The notes under the pieces are model-generated. The model worked only from the letters and a program-made list of their open reading frames with translations. It was not told the origin of the DNA and did not search any database. Positions 20,716-28,902 of a stretch of 64,000 nt of DNA are shown piece after piece. The translations under genes were made by a program, and so were the position numbers. Position 1 is the stretch's first letter; each line of letters starts with the position of its first letter. The DNA comes from Porphyrobacter sp. AAP60. GTDB lineage: Bacteria > Pseudomonadota > Alphaproteobacteria > Sphingomonadales > Sphingomonadaceae. Location of the stretch: contig NZ_LJHV01000008.1 of the NCBI RefSeq assembly GCF_001296025.1, positions 663,935 through 727,934 of the forward strand, given 5' to 3'.

Positions 20716-21654
20716 ATGCTGCGCCGCATTCCAATTCTAGCCCTTACGGTTGCGCTTGCCGCTTTCGCCGCCCCCCTCGCCGCCCAGGACGTCCCCACCC
20801 CCACCGAAAACTCCATCGTCGTCACCGCTCAGCGCTCCGGCGCGCCGATGTGGACGATTGATACGCCTACCGGCACCATCATCCTCGTCGGGGAAATCCG
20901 GGCAATCCCGAAAACCACGCCGTGGCAGCCTGATCGCCTGAAGGACGCGACCGCGCAGGCCAGCCGCGTGATCCTTGGCGCGAAGCCGCGGATTTCGCCG
21001 GGCGATGTGCTGCGGCTGATCTTCAGCGGATCGAAGTTCACCAAACTGCCCGAAAAATCGCAAGCGAGCGAATATCTTGCGCCCGAACAATGGGCGCGGC
21101 TCGAAGCGCTGGGGACGGAGCATGACGAAGACTATGCCCGCAAGAGCTTCCTGCTCACATCCTTCCAGATGCTGCGCAAGGAACTGCGCTTCAACCGCGA
21201 CACCGCCGACGATGCCTCCGACGTGGTCAGCAAGGCGGCGGACAAGGCGAAAGTCCCCACCACCCGCGCCGCCACCTTGCGGGGTGAGGACATCATCGAC
21301 AACCTCGCCGATGCGCCGCCCGCCGCGCATATCCCCTGCCTCAATGCGGCGATGGATGCGGTCGAAAGCGGCCCCGATATCGTCGAACAGCGCGGGGCGG
21401 ACTGGCGGCGCTATGATATTCCGGCGGTGATGGCCAACCCGCTGGAACAGGCGCTCGGCCAGTGCTGGCCGTGGGCGGACGAGACTTTGGGAAGCGAACT
21501 GCGCACCATCTGGGTCGACCAGATCACCGCCGCGCAAAGCCAGCCGGGCGTGACGCTCGCCGTGGTGCCGCTGCGGGTGCTGGCGGAACCCGACGGCGTG
21601 CTCGACCGGCTTTCGGCCCAGGGCCTCGACATCTCCGGCCCGGCGTGGAAATAA
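20716..21654 (+). CDS. TraB/GumN-like secreted protein
   Basis: 312 residues with a signal peptide (1-23, ending PLAAQ). The domain has the TraB/GumN order: a first strand pair (APMWTIDTPTGTIILVGEIR), a long helical middle and a C-terminal VTLAVVPLRVLAEPDG block near the end. The family usually carries a GxH motif in the first block; here the equivalent is GEIRAIP, lacking the histidine, so metal-dependent activity is doubtful. Relatives are proposed membrane-bound or periplasmic peptidase-like proteins. An AGGA site precedes ATG 20716. Confidence 0.7.
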   Translation: MLRRIPILALTVALAAFAAPLAAQDVPTPTENSIVVTAQRSGAPMWTIDTPTGTIILVGEIRAIPKTTPWQPDRLKDATAQASRVILGAKPRISPGDVLRLIFSGSKFTKLPEKSQASEYLAPEQWARLEALGTEHDEDYARKSFLLTSFQMLRKELRFNRDTADDASDVVSKAADKAKVPTTRAATLRGEDIIDNLADAPPAAHIPCLNAAMDAVESGPDIVEQRGADWRRYDIPAVMANPLEQALGQCWPWADETLGSELRTIWVDQITAAQSQPGVTLAVVPLRVLAEPDGVLDRLSAQGLDISGPAWK

Positions 21655-21691
21655 CTGGCGCAAAGCACAAGCGCGAGAGGCCACGTCACCC

Positions 21692-22591
21692 ATGCCCACC
21701 ATCACCACGCCCAACACCAACATCGAAATCTTCTACGAGGATCACCTTCCGCATGGGGGCAATCCTGAAGCCGAAGTGATCCTGCTGGTGATGGGTCTCG
21801 GCGCGCAGCTGACCCTGTGGCCGGACGAATTCGTGGATGCGCTGGTGAGCGAAGGCTTCCGCGTGATCCGTTACGACAACCGCGATATCGGGCTGAGCCA
21901 GAAGATGGAAGGCGCCCGCGCGCCGACACTTGCGGTGCAGGTGCTGCGCAAGAAGATCGGCTTTCCGGCCAAGGTGCCTTACACCCTCAAGGACATGGCC
22001 GATGACGGGATCGGCCTGCTGGATGCGCTGGGGATCGCCCGCGCCCACGTGGTCGGCGCTTCGATGGGCGGGATGATCGTGCAGCTGATGGCGATCCACC
22101 ATCCTGAACGGCTCGCCAGCCTCACCTCGATCATGTCCACCACCGGCAACGGCAAGCTGCCGCAGGCGGAAAAGCACGCGATGGAAGCGCTGATCGCGCC
22201 GCTGAAGGCGATGGACGAGGAAACCATCGTCGCCCACGGGCTGAACGTGGCGCGCAATATCGGCAGCCCCGGTTTCCCCTTCGATCCCGAACAACAGCGC
22301 GAGCGGGTGCTGAAGAACATCCGCCGTTCTGTCTATCCCGCAGGGCTACCGCGGCAACTGGCCGCGATCATCGATGATGGCTGTCGCCGCTCGCGCCTCG
22401 CCAATGTGCGCGTGCCGACACTGGTGCTGCACGGCGAAGATGATCCGCTGGTCAAGCTGGAGGCGGGCGAGGATACCGCCAAGCACATTTCGGGCGCGCG
22501 GCTGGTGACGATCCCCGGCTGGGGCCACGATATCCCGCTGCCGCTGATCCCGCGCGTGACGCAGGAAATTGTCACTCACGTTCGCGGATAA
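21692..22591 (+). CDS. Alpha/beta-fold hydrolase
   Basis: 299-residue hydrolase with the nucleophile elbow GASMGG (serine 124), acid residue region HGEDDPLVK and the catalytic histidine in GWGHDIP near residue 285. The oxyanion segment MGLGAQLTLWP at about 34-44 is standard. Family members hydrolyse esters, lactones or epoxides; the substrate cannot be told. GAGAGG precedes ATG 21692. It follows the TraB-like gene by 37 bases and may be co-transcribed. Confidence 0.85.
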   Translation: MPTITTPNTNIEIFYEDHLPHGGNPEAEVILLVMGLGAQLTLWPDEFVDALVSEGFRVIRYDNRDIGLSQKMEGARAPTLAVQVLRKKIGFPAKVPYTLKDMADDGIGLLDALGIARAHVVGASMGGMIVQLMAIHHPERLASLTSIMSTTGNGKLPQAEKHAMEALIAPLKAMDEETIVAHGLNVARNIGSPGFPFDPEQQRERVLKNIRRSVYPAGLPRQLAAIIDDGCRRSRLANVRVPTLVLHGEDDPLVKLEAGEDTAKHISGARLVTIPGWGHDIPLPLIPRVTQEIVTHVRG

Positions 22592-22813
22592 AGGCTGCCG
22601 AAGGTCTAGGCAGCACCTTTGGGCAAGCCCTTGCGCGTGCCGCGATTGTGCCCGCGCGCCACACTGAAGCATCGGGAGACAAGGCGAAATACTTGATGCT
22701 ATAGGGCCCCGCCATGTTCGCGAGCAGCCTGGTCAACGCTCTCGCGCCAATCCGGACGAGCGGCCCCGACCGGGCCAGACTGGTTCTGCGAAAACACGAA
22801 CAAAGGTGCCGGT

Positions 22814-24334
22814 GTGGTCGAATCAATTGCCGAACAAGACAGATCAAGAAAGCTGGCACGGTGGATAGAGGGGTTCCCGACCACGCGGTTCGGCCCGGTG
22901 TTCAATCTGCTTGTCACCCTGGCCATAGTCGGGATCGCGTGGCTAGTCCGCGTTGCTCTGGATGGCGCCCTTCCGCCCGGATTTCCCTTTCTCACCTTCT
23001 TCCCCGCCGTGGTCGTTACGGCTTTCGTGTTCGGGGTGCGTCTGGGCAGCCTGTCGGCGCTGCTGTGCGGGCTGCTGGCGTGGTATTTCTTCTTTCCCCC
23101 GGTAGGCACCTTCGAACTGGAAGGTAACGAAGTTGCGATCGGCCTTTACCTGTTTGTCGTGGCGACCGATCTTGCCTTGATCTACGGCATGCAGGCGGCA
23201 AACCAGCAGCTGCGCCGCGAGCGTGAAAACAGCCGCGATCTTGCCGCGTCCAAGGAGCGGATGGTGGAACAGCTGGAACAGCAGGTTGCCGAACGCAGAC
23301 AGGCCGCGGTTGCCTTGCGCGAGAGCGAGGTGAAAATCCGTCTGGCCACGCAGGCAGCCGGGATCGGGCTGTGGCAATGGCATGTCGAAAGCGGAATTGT
23401 GCACTGGGACAGCACGCTGTTCGAACTTTATGGCCTGTCGCCCACACCTGACGGGTCAGTGCAGTATACGGATTATCTGGCTCGTCTCCACCCGGATGAT
23501 GCCGCCGAACAGGACAGGGTCCTGCAGGAAACCATCAGCAATTGCGGCGAAAGCACGCGCGAATTCCGGATCATCCGGGGCGATGACGGCAGCGTGCGCC
23601 ATTTGCGCGCGGTCGAGGCCGCACGCGCAGGCCCTGACGGGACGACCGAATGGTTGGTCGGATCCAACCTCGACATAACCGAGGAGAAGAACCGCGAAAG
23701 GCTTGTCCAGATTCTGATGGGAGAGATCAACCATCGGGCCAAGAACCTGCTTGCCGTGGTGCTGTCGGTCGCCAAGCTGACCAGCGGCGACAACCACGAG
23801 GAGTTCTTGCTGAACTTTGCAGCGCGCATCCGGTCTTTGGCGGCCGGGCAGGATCTGCTTGTCGGGAGTGAATGGAAGGGCGTGCACCTTCACGATCTGG
23901 TCAGCGCACAGCTGGGCCACTTCAAAGGCCTGATCGATAACCGGATCATTCTTGCCGGTGACGACGTTTCCCTGTCACCGCCATCGGTGCAAACCATTGG
24001 CATGGCGATCCATGAACTGGTTACCAATGCCAGCAAATACGGCGCGTTGGCGACCGCCGGTGGCCGTATCGCGCTGACCTGGCGACGTGTTGGCAGCGCG
24101 CCTGATGAACGCTTTGTCATGACCTGGGTCGAAACGGGCGGGCCTCCGGTCATCGCGCCGGAACGGCTGGGATTCGGCTCGACTGTCACCAAAGACATGG
24201 TCGAAATGAGCCTTGATGCCGAGGTCGAAAGCGATTTTGGGCCGTCGGGCTTTTCGTGGAAACTTGATTGCCCGCTGGAGAATATTATTGAGCAGGAGGG
24301 TTCTGGCCTTAGCGCAGAAAGGCATTTTGGATGA
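22814..24334 (+). CDS. Membrane sensor histidine kinase, DUF4118 + PAS + HWE-type kinase
   Basis: 506 residues. Four hydrophobic segments at about 30-125 form a KdpD-like DUF4118 membrane domain; a short coiled coil (135-170) leads into a PAS domain (about 172-292) and then a kinase with phospho-accepting H307 in EINHRAKNLLAVV, the HWE/HisKA_2 signature, and a C-terminal HATPase (IHELVTNASKYGAL). Start is GTG 22814. The stop overlaps the receiver gene by ATGA, so the pair is a coupled two-component system. In alphaproteobacteria HWE kinases often feed the general stress response, but no EcfG or PhyR gene is seen here. Confidence 0.88.
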   Translation: MVESIAEQDRSRKLARWIEGFPTTRFGPVFNLLVTLAIVGIAWLVRVALDGALPPGFPFLTFFPAVVVTAFVFGVRLGSLSALLCGLLAWYFFFPPVGTFELEGNEVAIGLYLFVVATDLALIYGMQAANQQLRRERENSRDLAASKERMVEQLEQQVAERRQAAVALRESEVKIRLATQAAGIGLWQWHVESGIVHWDSTLFELYGLSPTPDGSVQYTDYLARLHPDDAAEQDRVLQETISNCGESTREFRIIRGDDGSVRHLRAVEAARAGPDGTTEWLVGSNLDITEEKNRERLVQILMGEINHRAKNLLAVVLSVAKLTSGDNHEEFLLNFAARIRSLAAGQDLLVGSEWKGVHLHDLVSAQLGHFKGLIDNRIILAGDDVSLSPPSVQTIGMAIHELVTNASKYGALATAGGRIALTWRRVGSAPDERFVMTWVETGGPPVIAPERLGFGSTVTKDMVEMSLDAEVESDFGPSGFSWKLDCPLENIIEQEGSGLSAERHFG

Positions 24335-24684
24335 AGGCACGCATTCTTGTCGTCGAAGACGAGTTCTTCATTTCACAGGACATTGTCGAAACGCTTGATT
24401 CCGCCGGTTTCGCGGTGCTTCCGCCCTGTTCCACCGTACCGCAGGCTTTGGCCGAGCTGGAGGGTGATGGCTGTGACGCTGCGGTTCTGGATGCATCCCT
24501 GCGAAACGAAAGCTCCCTTCCGGTCGCACAGGCGCTGGCAGGCCGGGGAATCCCTTTCGCCGTGGTGACGGGTTTCAGCACGAGCCAGTTGCCACCCGAG
24601 CTGGCCGGGGCACCGGTCATAACCAAACCCCTCAATGCCGAAGACCTGATCAGTGTTCTTGGCGGGCTTTTGACACGGGGCTGA
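24331..24684 (+). CDS. Single-domain response regulator
   Basis: 117-residue receiver with no output domain. Acidic pocket E9/D10, phospho-acceptor D54 (AAVLDASL), conserved T80 (VVTGFS) and K99 (ITKPLNA). Translationally coupled to the preceding HWE kinase (ATGA), its likely phosphodonor. Single-domain receivers of this sort act as phosphate carriers or sinks or bind a partner protein; the downstream partner is unknown. Confidence 0.88.
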   Translation: MKARILVVEDEFFISQDIVETLDSAGFAVLPPCSTVPQALAELEGDGCDAAVLDASLRNESSLPVAQALAGRGIPFAVVTGFSTSQLPPELAGAPVITKPLNAEDLISVLGGLLTRG

Positions 24685-24764
24685 TGACCGGCCCGGTCCG
24701 GGGCCGCTCCGGCGCGGTTTGCGCCGCCGATCCGCGCAACATTCGTGCATCTGTCCGTGCAAAA

Positions 24765-24946
24765 GATTCACGGCTGGATTCGAATGATTCAATCACCATA
24801 TTTTTCTTCACAGATTCAGTTTGGGGGTTGCGGCGCGCGCGACTCAAGCTTGGTCCACGCGTCGCGGGGGTGTCATGCGGGTAACACAGGCCTGTCATGG
24901 TGATTTAAGCGTTAATCGCCCGTTGACGGGAAACCCTGTCTGATTC
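24765..24946. promoter_or_regulatory. Cluster of six GANTC (CcrM-type methylation) sites upstream of nrdA
   Basis: GANTC occurs at 24765, 24777, 24786, 24813, 24841 and 24942. In a genome of this GC about one per 300 bases is expected, so six in 182 is high. In Caulobacter such sites near promoters link transcription to replication through CcrM and GcrA. The rest of the 517-base gap before nrdA holds two possible promoters and a small hairpin (25001-25016). Confidence 0.5.
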
Positions 24947-24951
24947 ATCAT
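24923..24951 (+). promoter_or_regulatory. Candidate distal nrdA promoter
   Basis: TTGACG (24923-24928), 17-base spacer, CATCAT (24946-24951). One GANTC site (24942) runs into the -10 element. The match to the -10 consensus is moderate. Confidence 0.35.
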
Positions 24952-25109
24952 CTAGTGGTTCGGCGCAAATCGGACCCCCAAGCCATGGTGATTTACCCGC
25001 AGCCCCAACCGGGGCTTACAGACGGGGATTCGCTCTGGCCGCAGGGCCCGGCGCGCGCCGCAAACGGGACAGGACGACCTGCCAGCAGGCCCGGATAGGG
25101 CGTACCCTG

Positions 25110-25139
25110 TTGGCAAGTCTGTGGACCGGCCGGTATAGA
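25110..25139 (+). promoter_or_regulatory. Candidate proximal nrdA promoter
   Basis: TTGGCA (25110-25115), 18-base spacer, TATAGA (25134-25139); transcription would start about 56 bases before the chosen nrdA start. Confidence 0.4.
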
Positions 25140-25201
25140 ACATAATCAGAACATGGGCCCTTGCGTCCATGTGGCGATTCGGGGGACAAGTGGGGCTTCA
25201 G

Positions 25202-27274
25202 ATGGATTTCAAGGCGAGCGAAAACGTGCCCAATGATGCTGTGAACAGCGATGTGACGAACGAACTGGATGCGGGCCTGCCCGCGGATGCAACAGCGGGG
25301 GCCGAAACGTCCGCCACGGATGAGAAGGCAGTGACCATGAACACCAAAGATGCAGGATCGGACGCGCTGATCGCCGCCAAGGCGGGCGAGGCGATGGCCA
25401 ATGCTGTCGGCTCTGCGATGGTCGAAGCGATGAAGGATGGCGGTGCCAGCGATAGCAAGAAGATCAATGATCGCCGCTTCACGATCGTCACCAATCCCGA
25501 TCGCGATTCGCGCCTGACCGATTTCGGCAAGGAAACGCTGACCGATCGCTATCTGCTGCCCGGCGAAACCTATCAGGATTTGTTTGCGCGCGTGGCCGAT
25601 GCCTATGCCGATGATCAGGCCCATGCCCAGCGCCTGTATGACTATATCTCGAACCTGTGGTTCATGCCGGCCACGCCGGTGCTGTCGAACGGCGGCACCA
25701 ATCGCGGCCTGCCGATCAGCTGCTATCTGAACTCGGTTTCGGACAGCCTCGAAGGCATCGTCAACACCTGGAACGAAAACGTCTGGCTCGCTTCCAAGGG
25801 TGGCGGGATCGGCACCTACTGGGGCAATGTGCGCGGGATTGGCGAGCCGGTCGGCCTCAACGGCAAGACCAGCGGGATCATTCCCTTTGTGCGCGTGATG
25901 GACAGCCTGACGCTGGCGATTTCGCAGGGCAGCCTGCGGCGCGGATCGGCGGCGTGCTATCTCGATGTCAGCCACCCGGAAATCGAGGAGTTCCTCGAAA
26001 TCCGCAAGCCCAGCGGCGATTTCAACCGCAAGGCGCTGAACCTGCACCACGGCGTGCTGCTGACCGATGAATTCATGGAAGCCGTGCGCGACGGGGCCGA
26101 GTTCGACCTCAAATCGCCCAAGACCGGCGAAGTGCGTGCCACCGTCGATGCGCGCTCGCTGTTCCAGAAGCTGGTCGAAACCCGCCTCGCCACGGGTGAA
26201 CCTTACATCGTGTTCAACGACACGGTGAACCGCATGATGCCCAAGCATCACCGTGATCTGGGGCTGAAGGTTTCAACCTCGAACCTGTGCTCGGAAATCA
26301 CTCTGCCGACCGGGATCGACCACCTTGGCAATGATCGCACGGCGGTGTGCTGCCTGTCCTCGCTCAACCTGGAAACCTGGGACGAATGGAACGGCGACAA
26401 GCAGTTCATTGAAGACGTGATGCGCTTCCTCGACAACGTGCTGCAGGATTACATCGACCGCGCGCCCGATGAAATGGCGCGGGCCAAGTACTCGGCGGAA
26501 CGCGAGCGTTCGGTGGGCTTGGGCGTGATGGGCTTCCACTCGTTCCTGCAGCTCAAGAGCATCGGCTTCGAAAGCGCGATGGCCAAGGCGCTGAACCTCA
26601 AGATGTTCAAGCATATCCACGCCAAGGCGTGCGAGGCTTCGATGCTGCTGGCGCAGGAACGCGGGCCGTGCCCCGATGCCGCCGACATGGGCGCGATGGA
26701 GCGGTTCAGCTGCAAGATGGCAATCGCGCCGACCGCGTCGATCAGCATCATCTGCGGCGGCACGTCTGCCTGCATCGAGCCGATCCCGGCCAATATCTAC
26801 ACCCACAAGACCCTGTCGGGCAGCTTCATCGTCAAGAACCCCTATCTGGAAAAGGTGCTGGACAAGAAGTCGAAGAATTCGACCAATGTCTGGAACTCGA
26901 TCCTCGAGCGCGGCGGATCGGTGCAGCATCTCGACTTCCTCACCGTGGAGGAAAAGGCGACCTTCAAGACCAGCTTCGAAATCGACCAGCGCTGGCTGCT
27001 CGAATTCGCGGCCGATCGCACGCCCTACATCGATCAGGCCCAGTCGCTGAACCTGTTCATCCCGGCCGATGTCGACAAGTGGGATCTGATGATGCTGCAC
27101 TTCCAGGCGTGGGAACGCGGCATCAAGTCGCTCTATTACCTGCGGTCCAAGTCCGTGCAGCGCGCCGGTTTCGTCGGCGGGGTGGAGGCTGACAACACCT
27201 CCGAACTCGCCAAGATCGAACTCAGCGCCGCCGAAGGCCCGACCGATTACGAGGAATGCCTGAGCTGCCAGTAG
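25202..27274 (+). CDS. nrdA: Ribonucleoside-diphosphate reductase, alpha (large) subunit
   Basis: Class I ribonucleotide reductase large chain, making deoxynucleotides with NrdB. Radical-site and redox cysteines appear in PISCYLNSVSD, SNLCSEITLP and AVCCLSSLN, with the C-terminal shuttle pair in ECLSCQ; PTASISIICGGTSACIEPIP is the active-site loop. About 690 residues. The N-terminus (first ~85 residues) is acidic and Ala-rich, and no ATP-cone is seen, so allosteric activity control by that domain is probably absent. ATG 25202 is chosen; ATG 25337, behind GAGAAGG, is a serious alternative. Confidence 0.94.
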   Translation: MDFKASENVPNDAVNSDVTNELDAGLPADATAGAETSATDEKAVTMNTKDAGSDALIAAKAGEAMANAVGSAMVEAMKDGGASDSKKINDRRFTIVTNPDRDSRLTDFGKETLTDRYLLPGETYQDLFARVADAYADDQAHAQRLYDYISNLWFMPATPVLSNGGTNRGLPISCYLNSVSDSLEGIVNTWNENVWLASKGGGIGTYWGNVRGIGEPVGLNGKTSGIIPFVRVMDSLTLAISQGSLRRGSAACYLDVSHPEIEEFLEIRKPSGDFNRKALNLHHGVLLTDEFMEAVRDGAEFDLKSPKTGEVRATVDARSLFQKLVETRLATGEPYIVFNDTVNRMMPKHHRDLGLKVSTSNLCSEITLPTGIDHLGNDRTAVCCLSSLNLETWDEWNGDKQFIEDVMRFLDNVLQDYIDRAPDEMARAKYSAERERSVGLGVMGFHSFLQLKSIGFESAMAKALNLKMFKHIHAKACEASMLLAQERGPCPDAADMGAMERFSCKMAIAPTASISIICGGTSACIEPIPANIYTHKTLSGSFIVKNPYLEKVLDKKSKNSTNVWNSILERGGSVQHLDFLTVEEKATFKTSFEIDQRWLLEFAADRTPYIDQAQSLNLFIPADVDKWDLMMLHFQAWERGIKSLYYLRSKSVQRAGFVGGVEADNTSELAKIELSAAEGPTDYEECLSCQ

Positions 27275-27357
27275 GCGCATAGGCCGGGCCGGGCGCGGCG
27301 GGGCAACAGCATCCCCGCGCCCGCCGCCCGCTCCATCATTCAAGTGGGAGTATCACC

Positions 27358-27543
27358 ATGGGTTTGCCATTCTGGGCCGGAGTGCTGGGAGCCGTCGTCG
27401 CGCTGGTGTTTCTGGTGCGCGCTTTCATCCAGCTGAAGAAAGACACACCCGGCCACGCCCACAACGCGGCGATGATCCATGTCCCGATGGGCGGGATGCT
27501 GCTGATCGGCAGCGCGATCATCATGATCGCCTACGCGCCCTGA
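27358..27543 (+). CDS. 61-residue two-helix membrane protein between nrdA and nrdB
   Basis: Short protein with two hydrophobic segments (about residues 4-24 and 42-59) separated by a polar histidine-containing loop (KKDTPGHAHNAAMIH). Good ribosome site (GTGGGAG) 7 bases before the ATG. It sits inside the nrd operon, 83 bases after nrdA and 62 before nrdB. Not recognised; a link to reductase function is only suggested by position. Confidence 0.7.
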   Translation: MGLPFWAGVLGAVVALVFLVRAFIQLKKDTPGHAHNAAMIHVPMGGMLLIGSAIIMIAYAP

Positions 27544-27605
27544 TTTGAATCCGCGCGGGCCTGCCTCGCGTATCTGCTATACCTTTGCCTTCAGGAGAAT
27601 CCGCC

Positions 27606-28652
27606 ATGTCGCTGCTCGAAGCCCGTTCGACCTACAAGCCGTTCCAGTATCCCTGGGCCTATGATTTCTGGAAGCGCCAGCAGCAGATCCACTGGATGCC
27701 CGAAGAAGTGCCCTTGGGCGAGGATTGCCGCGACTGGGCGCAGAAGATCACCGAGAACGAGCGCAACCTGCTCACCCAGATCTTCCGCTTCTTCACCCAG
27801 GCCGATGTCGAGGTGCAGAACTGCTATCACGAAAACTACGGCCGCGTGTTCAAGCCGACCGAGGTGAAGATGATGCTCGCCGCCTTTTCCAACATGGAAA
27901 CGGTGCACATCGCGGCATACTCGCACCTGCTCGACACCATCGGGATGCCCGAAAGCGAATACAGCGCCTTCCTCGAATACGAGGAAATGAAGGACAAGCA
28001 CGATTTCCTCCAGACCTTCAACGTCGAGAGTGACGAGGATATCGCCCGCACGCTCGCCGTGTTCGGCGGGTTTACCGAAGGGCTGCAGCTGTTCGCCAGC
28101 TTCGCCATGCTGATGAACTTCCCGCGCTTCAACAAGATGAAGGGCATGGGCCAGATCGTCAGCTGGTCGGTGCGCGACGAATCGCTGCACTGCGAAGGCA
28201 TCATCAAGCTGTTCCACACCTTCTGCGAGGAACGCCAGTGCCTCACCAAGGCGGTGAAGGAAGACCTGATCGACATCTGCCAGAAGACCGTGCGTCTGGA
28301 AGACAACTTCATCGATCTCGCCTTCGAAATGGGCCCGATCAACGGCATGAGCGCGAAGGAGATCAAGCGTTACATCCGCTACATCGCCGACTGGCGCCTG
28401 AAGCAGCTCGGCCTGCAGGAAATCTACATGATCGAGGAACACCCCCTGCCGTGGCTCGCGCCGTTGCTCAACGGGGTGGAGCACGCCAACTTCTTCGAAA
28501 CCCGCGCCACCGAATATTCGAAGGGCGCCACCCGCGGCGACTGGAACACCGTGTGGTCATCGTTCGACAAGCGCCAGAAGGCCAAGGCTGTGAACGAGGA
28601 CAGCGTTGTCGAGGCTGAAGGCGGGCTGTTTGGGGTTGAGGCTGCGGAGTAA
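27606..28652 (+). CDS. nrdB: Ribonucleoside-diphosphate reductase, beta (small) subunit
   Basis: 348-residue R2 protein that holds the di-iron centre and tyrosyl radical. The iron/radical motif is ETVHIAAYSHLL (Glu, His +3, Tyr +7), matching the E. coli E115/H118/Y122 spacing, so it is a true tyrosyl-radical type. Other iron ligands lie in DEKAD-like and WSVRDESLHCEG segments. The start at ATG 27606 follows AGGAG by about 9 bases and begins MSLLEARSTYKPF. Last gene of the nrd operon. Confidence 0.95.
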   Translation: MSLLEARSTYKPFQYPWAYDFWKRQQQIHWMPEEVPLGEDCRDWAQKITENERNLLTQIFRFFTQADVEVQNCYHENYGRVFKPTEVKMMLAAFSNMETVHIAAYSHLLDTIGMPESEYSAFLEYEEMKDKHDFLQTFNVESDEDIARTLAVFGGFTEGLQLFASFAMLMNFPRFNKMKGMGQIVSWSVRDESLHCEGIIKLFHTFCEERQCLTKAVKEDLIDICQKTVRLEDNFIDLAFEMGPINGMSAKEIKRYIRYIADWRLKQLGLQEIYMIEEHPLPWLAPLLNGVEHANFFETRATEYSKGATRGDWNTVWSSFDKRQKAKAVNEDSVVEAEGGLFGVEAAE

Positions 28653-28762
28653 ATTAATCGAGATCCAGAAATCAGATCTAACGATAATACGACAAGTCGT
28701 GCAATTTTCGCGCCAGAGCCCCTGCCTTGGGGCGACAGCAGGCCGATAGTTAGCTAAATAGA

Positions 28763-28789
28763 GGGGAGATGGACATGCGCCATCTCCCC
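28763..28789. terminator. Perfect 10-bp hairpin downstream of nrdB
   Basis: GGGGAGATGG (28763-28772) and CCATCTCCCC (28780-28789) with a 7-nt loop, followed on the plus strand by GTCATCTTT. Likely ends the nrd transcript. The rest of the 250-base gap is low-GC and holds no gene I can support. Confidence 0.5.
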
Positions 28790-28902
28790 GTCATCTTTGG
28801 GTCCATACCAGGGTTTGAAGTTGTCGCTGCTAATCCGAGGAGCTTCGCAGGTGTCCAAAACCGGCGATGGGTGCAGCAGTGATACCGGGGCTCTAATTCA
28901 AG

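Noticed and set aside
24942..24957. A possible NrdR box (CATCTAGTGG core) upstream of nrdA
   Set aside because: Only about 10 of 16 positions fit, and the required second box about 31 bases away was not found on either side.
25001..25165. Possible cobalamin riboswitch or other structured leader before nrdA
   Set aside because: No B12-box or conserved riboswitch core was seen; only one 6-bp hairpin (25001-25016).
24952..25170. Minus-strand frame with CPVCG in the nrdA leader
   Set aside because: The CxxC is isolated, there is no ribosome site, and the frame lies across the candidate promoter.
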